A DNA stretch of 64,000 nucleotides from Plantago ovata (lineage: Eukaryota; Streptophyta; Magnoliopsida; Lamiales; Plantaginaceae). Positions within the stretch are counted from its first letter, which is position 1. Every line of letters begins with the position of its first letter. Both the position numbers and the translations under genes were made by a program. A model generated the notes under the pieces. That model worked only from the letters and a program-made list of their open reading frames with translations. It searched no databases and was not told the DNA's origin. The stretch lies in NCBI GenBank assembly GCA_028274465.1, contig CM051455.1, positions 109,676,261 to 109,740,260 of the forward strand, read 5' to 3'. Below, piece by piece: positions 1 to 11,644 of this stretch.

Positions 1-3000
1 TCATTCACCAGCAAGTCTTCCAGCTTTAAGATCCAGCAACCATGAATGTTTCTGATTACATTCTGAGTGGTTTCTTGCTGTCTTTGTGTATTCAATGCCG
101 GAGCCAATAGCAATGCTGGCCAGCCTCTTTTCTTCCTGTCTTTGCCTTCTTCTTGTCTTAGCATTGTCTTGATCTCTTGCTGAAGAGTCAGACGAAAAAT
201 GCTTTGAGTGGCCAGATGGAGTCAAGGCTGTTAAGGGTCTAGCTCTTATGGCTTGAGCTATTGTTTGATTGTCATCATCTTTATCATCTTCATTCAGATT
301 GTGATGACTTTCATTATGGCAAAAATCTTGAGTTTCAGCAGCGGTTTTTCTCTTTTTGGTACTTGCTGAATTCAACTCAGATTCTGCTTGCCTTTTAGAA
401 CTTTGCTCTTTTTCAGCAAGTGGTTCTATGGGCAGTGGCTCATCAACAGCAGGAGGGGTTTGGTTTCTTTTTCTGGTACTCTTCTTTTCCCCCTTAGACA
501 TGGATTGCAACATCGGAGTGATGTGCAGAGAATAAAACTCATTGCAATTTTCAGCAAGAGTGCTTAAACTGTTATACTTTATGATGATTTGTAGTTGGTC
601 AGAAGTCATTTTTGACAACTCTCTTTGAATACTCATCATGTTCTCTTCATGTCTTTTCTCTGTTGCGGCCTTCTCATCCATGAAAGTCTGAGCCTTCACG
701 AGAGCGGTCTTTGCTAGCTTTAGAGCTTGACTTACATCTTCTTCATAGCTTTTGTGATAAAGACTGATGTCTTTCTGAGCTATGGTCAAAGTAGTAGTGC
801 GTCTCAGCACTGTAGCCAATATCTTTCCAAAGTCAAGTGGGCTCTCAGCAAGCAATGCCTCATCTTCAGCTTTACAGGCATTATTGACTTCCTTTAGTGC
901 TAAAATTCTAGGAGTAAACTCCTCAACTCTTGGGAACAGCACTAGATGTAGTGTCAAGGAATGAACCTTAAGTTCGGAAGCAAACTGATCATCACGCGTC
1001 AGCAATTCTGCTCTTAGACCATCGTCTAAATCATTGATGTAAACAGGAGGAGGAATCTGAACAACTTTTGGGTCTCACTTGGATTGTTCATCCTCATTTT
1101 CTGACAAGTAGTCATCATCCTCAGATTCATCAAGTTGAGCAACTTTAGAACCTTTATCAGTAGCTTCACTTCCTTTTTGTTGAGTGGTTGCTGATGGCAA
1201 CGCTTCACACTCAACAACTGGAGTTTCACCAGTAGTTAGTTTTAATTGAGTAGTTGCTGAAGGCAACGTTTGAGACTCAATGACTGGAGTTTCGCCAGTA
1301 GTTAGTTTTAATTGAGTATGAGACTTAATTACTGGAGTTTCGCCAGTAGTAAATGGAAGGGAGGGGACTTCCGTTGATCTTACTCCTGAAGATTGACCAA
1401 TTTCTAGATCCTGCGTATGCCTTGCATGGATCAAGAGACTGTTCTGGAGAGCGCGTTGGTAATCTTCATCTTGTTCTTCATAATCATCAAGGTTTTCTTC
1501 AGTAACCTTGGCATCAAAAACTGGACTTTTGCCATTTTTCAAGGCAGCCCTTTTTCTGGCATATTCTTCTTCAGTATCAGCACCTTGCACAGGTGCTTGA
1601 TTTTCAGCAGCAGCAGGAGGAGGTTGAGATTCTTGCTGAGGTTGTTGTTGTTCAGCTTGCTGATTTTCGGGTTGAGCATTTTCAGCAACTGTCAACTTCA
1701 ATCCTCCAGCATCAGGACTTGGACCTTGATTGTCATCATCATCGTCTTTCTTGTCCTTGGAATCTTTCCCTTCATCATCACTTGGATCAGTGGGAATGTT
1801 CTCATCTTCTTCTTCTTCATCATCGTCGGTCAGAATGACTAGCTCAACGTGCTTATACAAAGCAACACTTGTCACTTCCTCTTCCTCATTGATTTTGTGG
1901 GGATCAGCCACCACAGGTACAAATGAACCTTTGAGCATCACAACTTGTTCAGCTGGAGAGGCACTCTTGAATTTTGCCTTCATATTCTCTCTGATTTGAG
2001 CAATCAGATTCGAGCTCATTTGCTGAGAATATGACATTTCTTCAGGAAGGATGGAGTGGACAAATGTTTCGAGCTTCAGCAGAGAAGATCTCTTTTTCTC
2101 GTTTGAAAGATGAAGGTGAAGATCAGAGAAATCCATTCGCCTGTATCTTTGCCAGTTGCTGACGGACTTAGCAACTCTTGACAAAGTTGTTCTTTTGAAA
2201 TTCAAGTACAGTTCCTCAGAATTTACTTGATGATCTTCAGTGATGAGTACCACTTCAGTGGTCTCCTTTTGAGCCTGAAAAAGAACGTTATTTAGATCAG
2301 GATTGGTTTGGAAAATTGTTTTAGAGTTCATATCTGAAACATGATTTACCTGCTGAGAATCAGCAAGCTCATGTAGTACAATTTCCATTCCATGAGGAGC
2401 TTGAGTAGCATCCTCCATTTGTTCATCCTGAAATAAATTAGAGTTAGACACAAGTACTAAGCTGTCAAACTTAGTTTTAATACCAAAATCATTAACTACC
2501 TGCTGAGCAGGGAGTGTTGGTTCTGGTGCAGAGGCTTCAGCAACCATCTGGCTTGCATCTTGAGAAGTCTGTGGAGATAATATAATATTAGCAAAAGAAC
2601 AAGTTTCAGAAATCGAAGTTTTACTGATGGTTGAATTAACTACCTGCTGAAGAAGGACAGGTTGTGGCTCAGTCCTTTCACCATTAACAGTTTCTTCAGC
2701 TTCTTGGACTGTTTCTTCAGCAGACATCTGGTTTTGCTCTATTTGAGAAAGTTGTGCGGTTTCAGCAATCTCCCTTATCTCTGAAATGACAAGTTGAGCA
2801 GAAGCATCTTGACCCTTGAGCTCACTGTTTGTCATGAAGACATCAATGGATTTGTTGGATGATTCCTCAATCTCCAACTCCATTTGTTTGCTTATTTCTT
2901 CCAGTACAAGCTGGACTTTGTCGATTGATGTCTTGGGTGAACTTGGGCCCGTATTCTCAGCATCACGAGATGCGTCGTGGAATAATGCTTCTTGTGTTTC

Positions 3001-4710
3001 CGCAACTTCTGGAACTGGAACCATTGCTATCTCAGCAACTGGTCCTTCAGCAAGCGGGGTTTCAGCAACTTGATGAGTTGCTTGTTCAGCAACCATCTTT
3101 TCAGCAGCATCAGCAAGTGCCGCTCTTTGCAAATCAGCAGCAATGTCACTTGCTGGTTCCAAAGTTGGATCATCTAAATTATCTACAATGTAGATATCTG
3201 GGACATGGGCAGGAATTTCATTTCCACTGACTTGTGGTCTATTCTCAGTAGAGGTATCAACGTTAAGTTGATTGTTGAAGGCTTCCGCAAACACTTCAAC
3301 ATTGCTGACATAGGTTTCAGTGATCACCTCAGCAACATCTACTGGCAAATGCGTTTCAGCATTTGTCTGGGAATTGTCTGAGAGGTCTTGGATAGCAGGG
3401 ACTGACTTTCGGGCCAGTGTTTTCTTTCTTTTGTTGCTGGTCCGTTTCCTCTTAGGTACGGGGTTTGCTGATGACGTTGCAGTCTGAGTGTCATCATCAG
3501 CTTTCCTCTTTTTCTTGTTAGATTATTCCAGTTTCCCAGAGTCATCTATAGTTGCATTTTCAGCAACGGCTGTTGTAGACGTACCTTGTTGATTTTCTAC
3601 AGCAGTTTCTTTTGTTTTACCACCACCAACAGCAGTTTTATCTCTAAGTTGCTGAGTGGTAACATCTGCAACTGTTATATACCTTTCTTGCTGGCTTGTG
3701 CTGACAACATTTGCAGTTGTTGTCTTCTTAGTTTTCTTTCTAGCAGTCTTAGGTACATTCTGCTTGTAGAATGATCTTCCCACATTGCACACAGATTTCT
3801 TGATTGGAAATGGGTTTCTTAGCTGAATCCTGAAATGTTCAAGGATGTAGCATATCTTGATTCCATACATAACTGGAAAGGAAGGTGAGACCTTGTTGTC
3901 TTCTACATTTACCTTAAACTTAGTAACACAATCAACAAGCCTGTTGAAAATGTACTTAGCCCAGTTAAGTTCCGTTTTATTTTCATGGATATGCATCAGC
4001 AATGGCCATCTTCTCGGGCCTACTTGGTCAATTCCTCCAACTTGGGAGTCAAGAACTTTTATTAGTAGCAGAGCTACTAGACCAAGTGAATGGTAGAGAT
4101 GCTTTCTCTTAACGTGCTTTGTCCAAGTCACGGGAGCAATCTCGCCTTTCTTCATTTTCTTATTTCTGACGTCACTGTAGAAAGCTTCGATTTTTTCGTC
4201 AGTGGCAGTGACGTCATCTTCAGTTCCAGTGGTTGGAATCTGAAAAATCTTCACTAAATCAGTCCATTTCAGGACGATTTGCGTGTTCTGAACTATAGTA
4301 AAGATCACTTTTTCAGTGACTCCTTTACTATCAGTAAGGGACTGGATTTCTGCATTGTTGTAGAATTCCATTGTATCAATCATGCTGAGTTGCTTAGTGC
4401 GAGCAGAGATAAAGTTCATGAGGCCTTGCTGCTTGATAAGCTCAAGCGCCTCTTCATTTTCGTCATCGAGTTCTTGTTCATAAAAGTACCTAATGTACTT
4501 TTCTTTTGCAAAACCTCCCCATTGCATCAACATCTCACACTTTGCAGTGTCAAGATATGACGGAGGCATAGGTTTTTCGGATATGCGGTCGTTTTTCAAC
4601 ACAACTTTCGTTGTGTTTGTAGCCGGAGTAGTCACCGGAGCAGTGCGTGTTTCAGCACTGTCAACCTTTGATGACTTTGAGGACTTAGAAGACTGTCTCT
4701 TGGGAGCCAT
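1..4710 (-). pseudogene. Env-like third ORF of a Sirevirus-type Copia element, broken by two in-frame stops
   Basis: The reading frame starts with ATG at 4708-4710 (MAPKRQSSKSSK) and stays in one frame to the stop at 1-3. It is interrupted only by TAA at 3523-3525 and TGA at 1075-1077. The N-terminal part (about residues 40-330) resembles the 'putative plant transposon protein' region found in ORFs downstream of pol in Sireviruses. The rest is low-complexity, acidic and rich in E, D, Q and S, with a DDDEEEEDE run near 1810-1835 and a Lys/Arg-rich tract. A 22-residue module (TTGETPV...LPSATTQ) is repeated about three times at 1190-1360. Compared with the plus-strand paralogue, a 4-bp deletion near 70-76 shifts the last codons, so the terminal stop is itself premature. 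It lies downstream of an RT/RNase H fragment on the same strand. The role of such ORFs is unknown; 'env-like' is a positional label. Confidence 0.75.
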
Positions 4711-4844
4711 CTCTTTTATAGAGCAAAGAAATGTGTACGAAAAGAGATAGTTTGCTTTTTGACCGGAGGTACAGTAGATTCAGGCTAAAATTTGCAGAGA
4801 AGGGAAATGTGAGTTAAAGAATTTTGTCATTTCTCTAACTCCTT

Positions 4845-4854
4845 CTTTATATAG
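4845..4854 (-). promoter_or_regulatory. Candidate internal TATA box upstream of the env-like ORF
   Basis: On the minus strand this reads CTATATAAAG, a strong plant TATA box. It lies 135 nt upstream of the env-like ATG at 4710, which leaves room for a leader of about 100 nt. The spacer between pol and this ORF could therefore drive a separate transcript. This is inference from the motif and spacing only. Confidence 0.35.
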
Positions 4855-5124
4855 TGTCTCTGGTGTGTGAGAAACTCAATCGATTTGAGCTCTCAACAAG
4901 GGTAAAACAGAGAAACACTAGAGTTAGTGGAGCTTTTGCATTAAATGCGTAGTGGCCCACTAACTTGAAACCGTCAGAGCACTCTCTCTCTTTGTTTTAT
5001 TAACCGTTAGATTAGTAACTCCTTTTAATCAATGGCCACGATTGAATTTCATGTCATGATTATTACGAGTTTATCTGTGCCCGATTAACATCACAAATTG
5101 ATTTTACCGAGTTTTAAGGGAATA

Positions 5125-5605
5125 GATTGCTTGCTGAAATAGACAAGAATCTTTTCAGCGAGTTTGAATTATCAACCTAGATACTTGCTGAAAGTTCCCC
5201 CTTACTTAGATATCTCATATAATCTTAAGTTTAAAAGATATTTCTGATTTCCCGTATCAGTAAATTCTTCTGTACTTGAGATATCCTTTGGTAAGATCTG
5301 AGAGATGAGCTTTGCTCTTTTTCTAAGTTCCCGTCTCAGAAAATTCCTTTGATACTTGAATGCCTGTTTCAGTATCTTTGATTGTCTGAATGCCTGTTTC
5401 AGCAATCCTTAAGCTCTTTCTTTTACTGAGTGCCTGTCTCAACAAGTGATCAAGTTTCCTAACAAATACCCGTTTTGACAGAATTACTTGCTGAATGCCT
5501 GTTTCAGCAAACATGTAGTGACCTATCATTTCTTAGAAGAAATCAGTGACTGAGTTTTTTAAACAGGAATACTTTGGCTTGCTGAATACCTGTTTCAGCA
5601 TTCTG
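5125..5605. repeat. Hairpin-rich spacer with degenerate TTGCTGAA...TTCAGCAA units
   Basis: The spacer between pol and the env-like ORF holds about six degenerate copies of a unit centred on GAATGCCTGTTTCAGCA. The best copy has TTGCTGAA at 5488-5495 and TTCAGCAA at 5503-5510, a perfect 8-bp stem with a 7-nt loop. A second copy pairs 5580-5586 with 5594-5600. Weaker copies lie near 5275-5410 and 5430-5450. The unit spells repeated ETGIQ-like peptides in short frames, but I see no sign that it is coding. Confidence 0.6.
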
Positions 5606-5618
5606 CCAAGTGTATCCA

Positions 5619-6621
5619 TTATTGAGGTAGTTCAATCAATCCAAGGTTATACCTTAGAATTGCGAACCTATTGTCCGGTAGGGGCTTGGTAAAGATGTCA
5701 GCAAGCTGATCATCAGTGCCTACTTTCACAACCTCAATATCACATTTTTCCACATGATCTCTAATGAAATGATGTCTAATATCAATGTGCTTAGTCCTAG
5801 AGTGAAACTTAGGATTTTGCGTGATTGCAATAGCACTTGTATTATCACAAAAGAATGGTGTTTTCTTTGCAGAAATACCATAATCTCTTAATTGTTGCTG
5901 AATCCATAGGATTTGAGCTGTGCAACAACCAGCTGCAATGTATTCAGATTCAGTAGATGAAGTGGCAACACAAGTTTGCTTCTTGCTGAACCATGATATT
6001 AATCTAGTACCCAAAAACTGACAAGTTCCAGAGGTACTTTTTCTATCAAGAGTTGATCCTCCATGATCAGCATCAGAATAACCAACCAATTCAAGTCCAG
6101 AATCTTTAGGATACCATAATCCAACATTGACTGTACCTTTAACATATTTCAGTATCTTGATTGCCTTTTTGTAGTGTGATTCTCTTGGATCAGATTGGAA
6201 TCTTGCACACACACAAACAGCATACTGAATGTCAGGTCTACTTGCTGTTAAATACAACAAGGAACCAATGAGCTTCCTATACTTGTGTTCTTCAACACTT
6301 TTGTCCTCTTTAGTATAGCCCAATTTGGTACCAACACTCATAGGGATCTTTTCAGGTTTCTCATCCTCCTTGATCCTAAACTTTATGAGCATTTCTTTCG
6401 CATACTTTGCTTGATTTATGAATATTCCATCTTTGAGTTGCTTGACTTGCAATCCTAGGAAATAATTCAATTTTCCCATCATACTCATTTCAAACTTATT
6501 TGTCATGAGTTTGGCAAAATCATCACAAAGTTGCTTGTCCTTAGATCCAAAAATTATGTCATCCACATAAATTTGAACTAAGAGTATTTTACCATCATGG
6601 TTCATGGTAAATAAGGTTTTG
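5619..6621 (-). pseudogene. Ty1/Copia reverse transcriptase C-terminus plus RNase H, truncated at its N-terminus
   Basis: The 328-residue frame holds the Copia RT catalytic motif YVDDIIFGS near 6545-6570. It then has the RT thumb and connection (GYSDADHGGSTLDRKSTSG) and the RNase H core (STESEYIAA, CDNTSAI, FHSRTKHIDIRHHFIRD). It ends with the typical DIFTKPLPDNRF tail. Protease, integrase and the first half of RT are absent: coding sequence stops at about 6621, where unrelated plus-strand sequence begins. The apparent start ATG at 6603-6605 is an internal Met of RT (DKTLFTMNHDGK continues upstream), so it is not a real start. It belongs to the same element as the env-like ORF downstream. The frame itself is free of stops, so truncation is its main defect. 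Confidence 0.9.
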
Positions 6622-9580
6622 TCAGCTCCTGAAGCAATGGAAATAGTTCCCGCACAACTAAGTGTGCAACATGAGCTTGCTGAAAATCAACATGTAATTC
6701 ATGTTACAGTTTTAGACTCTAAAACTATTTTTCAAAACTTTCCTGAAAATAACCTTACTCTTATTCAGGCTCAAAAGGAGAATGATGAAGCGGTTCACAT
6801 CACAGAAGTCCATGAATTTAGTTCCAAAGAACTATACTCAAACTTCAAAAGAAACACTTTGACTAGAGTTGCTATGTCTGTCAGCAACTGGCAAAGGTAC
6901 AAAAGGATGGACTTTTCAGATCTTCACATCCATCTATCCAATGAAAAGAAGAGAAACTCTCTATTCAAACTCAAGACGTTTGTACACTCTATACTTCCTG
7001 AAGAACTCTCATATTCTCAGCAAATGAGTTCAAATCTGATTGCAACAATTAGAGAGAATATGAAAGCTAAGTTCAAGAGTGCCTCTCCAGCTGAACAAGC
7101 TGTGATGCTCAAGGGTTCCTTTGTACCCGTGGTGGATGATCCCCACAAAACCAATGAGGAAGAAGAAGTTACAAGTGCTACTAAGTACAAACATCTTGAG
7201 TTGGTTATACTAACGGATGATAATGAAGAAGAAGATGATGAAAATATCCTTAAAGACACAAGTGATGATGAAACCAAGGATTCAAAGGACAACAAGGACA
7301 ATGATGATGATAATCAAGGTCCTAGTCCGGATGCTGGCGGAGTAAAATTCGCAGTTGTTGATCAAGTAAATCAAGTCGATGTTGAAAATCAGCAAGCTGA
7401 ACAACCTCCCAGTCAGCAACAAGAATCTGCTCCTACTCCTGCTGAGAAAAGTAGTCCAGCAACTGAACAAGTTGCTGAGACTGAAGAAGAGTACGCCAGA
7501 AAGCATGTGAAATGCCTAAAGGCAAAGATAGGCTTTCTGATGCCGAGTTAGCATTACTCGAAGCTAAGGTCACTGATTCAAACCTTGGAGAAAATGAAGA
7601 AATGGATGAAGATTACCAAAGAGCATTACAGAATAGCCTACAGATTCACAACAGACACACTCAACATCTTGATATTGCTCAATCTTCAGGAGTGAACAAC
7701 AAGGAAGATTCCTCCCTTCCACTTACTGCTGGTGAAACTCCAGTTGTTGAGTCAAAAGAGTTGCCTTCAGCAACCACTCAACCAAAAGTGACTGAGGCTA
7801 AGGATTTAGGTGTCAAGGTTGTTGGCCTTGATGAACCTTTTGAAGAAGATGATCTATCTGATTTCTCAGCAAATGACGAAGAAAAGTCCAAGAAAGCTGA
7901 ACCCAAGATGGTAGAAATTCCTCCAGCATCTCTCATTAATGATGAAGGAGATATGGAGAGAAGTCGTTTTGCTGAGAAACGATGATCAAATCGCCACTGA
8001 AATCAAAGCCCACTCACTTACTTCCTATTTAGTGTCGTTCCCAAATATTGAGGAGTTTACTCCAAGAATAAGAGCACTAATGGTTGTTCACAAGAATGCC
8101 AAGAAGAGGATGATGCACTGCTTGCTGAGAGTCCACTTGACATTGGAAAGATACTGAGTACTGTGCTGAGACGCACTACTACACTTACCATAGCTCAGAA
8201 AAATATAAGTCTACATCACAAAAGCTATGAAGATGATGCCAGTCAAGCACTCAAGCTCGCTAAACGCGCATTGACAAAGGCTCAGGCTATACTGGAAGAA
8301 AAAGTAAACAATGAGCGAAGACATGAGGAGAATCTGACTTTTATTAAAAAGAATTGTCTAAGCTGACTTCCGATCAGCAAGACATGATTCTTAAATACAA
8401 CAGCCTCAATATTTTTGCTGAAAACTGCAATGAGTTTTTCTCTTTACACATCACGCCAATGATGCAATCCATGTCTAAGGGGGAAGGTTCTAGAAAAAGA
8501 AAGTCTTCAAGAGACAAGTCCACTACTCCCTCTGAAGCTCCATTAAAGCTGCCTGGACCGCCTTCCAGAGAACTTCTTGCTGAAACAGAGCAAAGTTCTA
8601 AAAGAAGAGCTGAAACAGATTCTGAGAGAAGTTCAGCAAATCCTAAAAGGAGAAAAACTTCTGCTAATACTCAAGAATTTTGTCACACTGAAAGTCATCA
8701 AGGCATTAATGAAGATGATGATAATGATGATGAACAAACAATAGCTCAAGCTATAAAGGCCAAACCTCTTTCTGCCATAACTCCATCTGGCCAATCCAAA
8801 TACTTCTCTTTTGACTCTAGATCTTCAGCAAAGGATCATGAAAATGCTAAGTCAAGAAGAAGAAAGCAAAGACATGAAGAAAGAAGGCTAGCTAACATTG
8901 TCATTGGCACTGGCATTGATTACACAAAGACCAGCAATGAGGAAACCACTCAGAATGTGACCAGAAACCTCCATGGTTGCTGGATCATAAAGCTGGAAGA
9001 CCTTTTGGCCAATGACTTCTTTCCAACTGCTGTACTGAACCAAATGTACACTTGGATTGAATTGAAAGTCACAAGAAAAGAAAGGGATCCTCCTCCCTAC
9101 CCAAGGAACATTGCTATAAAATGGTTGAACATAGAAATTTTGGTAAGAAGAACTTTCATCAGCAAGAAGATGAAGCAAGAGCCTGATTTAATCAAGCCGA
9201 TTGATGTTGCTTACTTTAATGATCCTCATACCAAGAAGTCCAAAAAGAAATATGGCTTGATTCCTTATGAGTATTTTTATCTCACTGCAAAGGAGCAAGA
9301 AGAAGACCTTATCTGGTTAAGGAAGATTCATGCCAACAAGGGAATTTTAGACACTCAACTACTACATGCTAGCAATTGGGGCATGCACTTGTGGGTAATA
9401 CACTACAAAGAGATGAATGGTGAAAACCATCACTATACTGCCTGCAAGAATGCAAGAATTATTCAACTTGAAGTTCGTAAGCTACTTGAAGATTACGAAA
9501 AGGACTATGTTGAATTCACTGCTCTTGTTGAAAAGAGTGTAAAAGAGATTCTTAGAGAATCCTCTGCTGGAATAGACTAA
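6620..9580 (+). pseudogene. Second, diverged env-like third ORF of a Sirevirus-type Copia element, frameshifted
   Basis: From about 6622 the plus strand matches the middle and C-terminal parts of the minus-strand env-like ORF (shared blocks SNWQRYKRMDFSDLHIHLS, LPEELSYSQQMSSNLIA and DDDDNQGPSPDAGG). I estimate about 70-75% protein identity. The frame changes near 7510, 7980, 8100-8160 and 8355. The last piece (8354-9580) is the longest intact one and includes a C-terminal domain (CWIIKLEDLLANDFFP to SSAGID) that the minus copy loses in this window. The N-terminal 700-odd residues are missing because the piece begins at the rearrangement junction. Only one TAGETPV module is present, against three in the other copy. 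It is followed by a polypurine tract and an LTR, so this is the 3' half of an element. Confidence 0.75.
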
Positions 9581-9821
9581 TCCCTTGGAAAGCTTTGTTT
9601 TGCTTGCTGGTTACTTTAGTTATCTATGAACTTTCTTGTAAACTTACTGAAAGATAACTATCAACAATGAACTTTTTGACTCTTATTGGTTCTTGATTAT
9701 GCAAATTATTTTATGCTTACTGTTTTATTATTCAAGTATGTTTGCATTAATCAACTGATTTATTCAACATCTGGAACCTCTAAAAGGGTAATAATTAATT
9801 TAGCCATGGATTGCTAACATC

Positions 9822-9836
9822 AAAAATGGGGAAATT
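9822..9836 (+). other. Polypurine tract of the plus-strand Copia element
   Basis: The purine-rich run AAAAATGGGGAAATT lies immediately before the inferred LTR start TGTTAG. This is the standard position for the primer of plus-strand DNA synthesis in LTR retrotransposons. Confidence 0.6.
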
Positions 9837-10443
9837 TGTTAGAAAACTTGTAATTTTGATGAGTAATTAACCATACTAAATTAAGAAAAGTCCAATAACT
9901 AGTACTCCTAAGGTCCATAGGAATTTATAATTTTAAGGACATTGTAAAAGAGGAACGTTTGCTGAAAGACTTAGTGTAGGTACTAGTTAGGTTCTTTCGT
10001 TTGCCGATGATGTACTTTGTTTTTACAAACAAACTATTGAAGACCTAGAACCGCTCAGAAAGTTGAGATTCGAAGACTGAAGACTTAGAAGAATTCTGAG
10101 AAAGGTATCTACAAAGGCGCATGTTGCTTCAGAAAGTGAGAATTTCAGCAACAACTTGCATAAGTGAAAATCTATATGACAGAGTAGGTTGTGCTTGCTG
10201 AAACTGAGATTGACCGCTTGTTGACAACATATGTGACCTCCTTGCTGAAGAGTACTTGCATTTTGGCTCCAACGTTCACATTTGAATTTAATTCAAATGA
10301 ATATTAAATGCAAAGTAGGCACGCGAAGAACATGAAGATAAGAAGACAAATGAAGGACGCTGCTGAAAGTACAAAAGCAAGATAGTGACATCTTAAGGTA
10401 CAAAGCCTTAGAATTTGAAATTCAAACTGCTCCCTTGAGACAC

Positions 10444-10453
10444 TATAAATAGA
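10444..10453 (+). promoter_or_regulatory. LTR TATA box
   Basis: CTATAAATAG lies about 600 bp into the LTR, a normal U3 position for Sirevirus-type LTRs. It is followed by about 870 bp that would form R and U5. Confidence 0.5.
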
Positions 10454-11169
10454 GTTCATCAGGCAAGAGTAGAAAGGTGTGTCAACAACGTGATCAAACT
10501 CTCACTTGTGCTTTAAACACTAAAATCCTTCTATACTCTTTACTGCCTATTGATCCGTTCCAAGACTTAAGCTTGAAACAAAAGCTAATTGTGAAGAAGT
10601 AGAACATTCACGGCTAAGAAATTAGTTAAGTGTTCTTTCTTTCGAACAAGAACAAGTCTTGAAACAAGAAACAATCAAACTTGCTTACTGCAAAGTATTA
10701 CAAGTTGTGTTTCTTTAGATAACTTGTTATAGCTGAAAAGTTATATTCAAGTTATCTCATCCCAAACCTCTCTAACTGATAAACACCCTTTTCAGGCGTG
10801 AAATTCAGGGGGAATTAATCAAGCATAGCGTTGCTGATTATAAGTCTCAAGTTTGGTGGAGAACAAGGTTACAGTTCTCTAGTTAGGTTGGGAACGAAGC
10901 AAGTGCGCTTTGGTTTCTGAGAATCATTAGTGATAGGATTTGTAAGGAACCTCACATCTTATCATAGTGGATTCAGTCCAAGAAAGGACAAAGTGGATTA
11001 GTTGAGAGATTACGCCACTCTCAGATACCACTATAAAAGTGTTTGTGTGAGTTACTTTACTGCACTTAGTTTTCATCAAGTTATATTTCTCGTACATTGT
11101 AACTCTGCTCACTTGCTGAAACTAGCTCTCTGAAAAGCACTTATTGTAAAAGACTTCCGCACTCTGTTT

Positions 11170-11273
11170 TTAAGTATCAACAAACTCGTTACTGAAAAGT
11201 AATAAGTACTTGCTGAGAAAGTTAAGTACCAGCAAACTCATTACTGAAATGTAATAAGCACTTGCTGAGAAAG
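11170..11273 (+). repeat. Two 52-bp tandem repeats in the LTR
   Basis: The unit begins TTAAGTAYCARCAAACTC and ends CTTGCTGAGAAAG. The two copies (11170-11221 and 11222-11273) differ at only a few positions. Confidence 0.8.
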
Positions 11274-11349
11274 TTTTAAACGACCAAAAGTTTGAAAAGA
11301 CTCTTCACCCCCCCTAGTCTTTTCTAATTGTTTAAAAAAGGGACCAACA

Positions 11350-11500
11350 ACACCCTTATTCCTTTTTCAGATTTTAGATTTATTTCTTTTCCATTTTATC
11401 CTTTTCTCATTTCTTTCTTATTTTCCTTTTCATTTTTTTTCTTTTTTCTTTTTTTTTTCTTTCTGCCTTCCTCAACCTAAATTCCGACACCGGAGATATC
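11350..11500. other. Pyrimidine-rich stretch, no gene seen
   Basis: After the LTR end there is about 110 bp of mostly T and C (11,353-11,465). I see no coding signal. It may be insertion-site DNA or the edge of another repeat. Confidence 0.4.
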
Positions 11501-11501
11501 G

Positions 11502-11644
11502 AACTCTAATTGGAGTTACAACTCCGATCGGAGTTGGTCGCTCCGATTGGAGCTAGCCCAGCTCCGATTGGAGTTGCTTTAAGCTCCAATCGGAGCTAAC
11601 AGCCCCCCAACTCCGATCGGAATTGTTAGCACCGTTTGGAGTTT
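11502..11644. repeat. Array of about seven short palindromes built on CTCCGATCGGAG
   Basis: Successive 14-16-nt self-complementary units lie at 11502-11517, 11520-11535, 11540-11553, 11560-11575, 11582-11597, 11609-11624 and 11630-11644 (partial). The second is the perfect palindrome AACTCCGATCGGAGTT. Spacing is 18-27 bp. Ends alternate between AACTCC/GGAGTT and AGCTCC/GGAGCT forms. No family known to me explains it. Confidence 0.75.

Larger units (their letters stand above)
9837..11349 (+). repeat. 3' LTR of the Sirevirus-like Copia element
   Basis: It starts TGTTAGAAAA directly after a polypurine tract and ends GGGACCAACA, giving the usual TG...CA ends and a length of about 1.5 kb. A TATA box (CTATAAATAG) lies at 10444-10453, with transcription expected to start near 10,475. 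No tRNA-Met primer-binding site follows, as expected for a 3' LTR. Two 52-bp tandem units lie at 11170-11221 and 11222-11273. The motif TTGCTGA occurs seven times. The matching 5' LTR is not in the window. The exact end could be 11349 or 11352. Confidence 0.7.

Noticed and set aside
1417..1999. Plus-strand frames rich in Ser/Leu/Phe opposite the env-like ORF
   Set aside because: They are reverse readings of Glu/Asp/Gln-rich codons on the minus strand.
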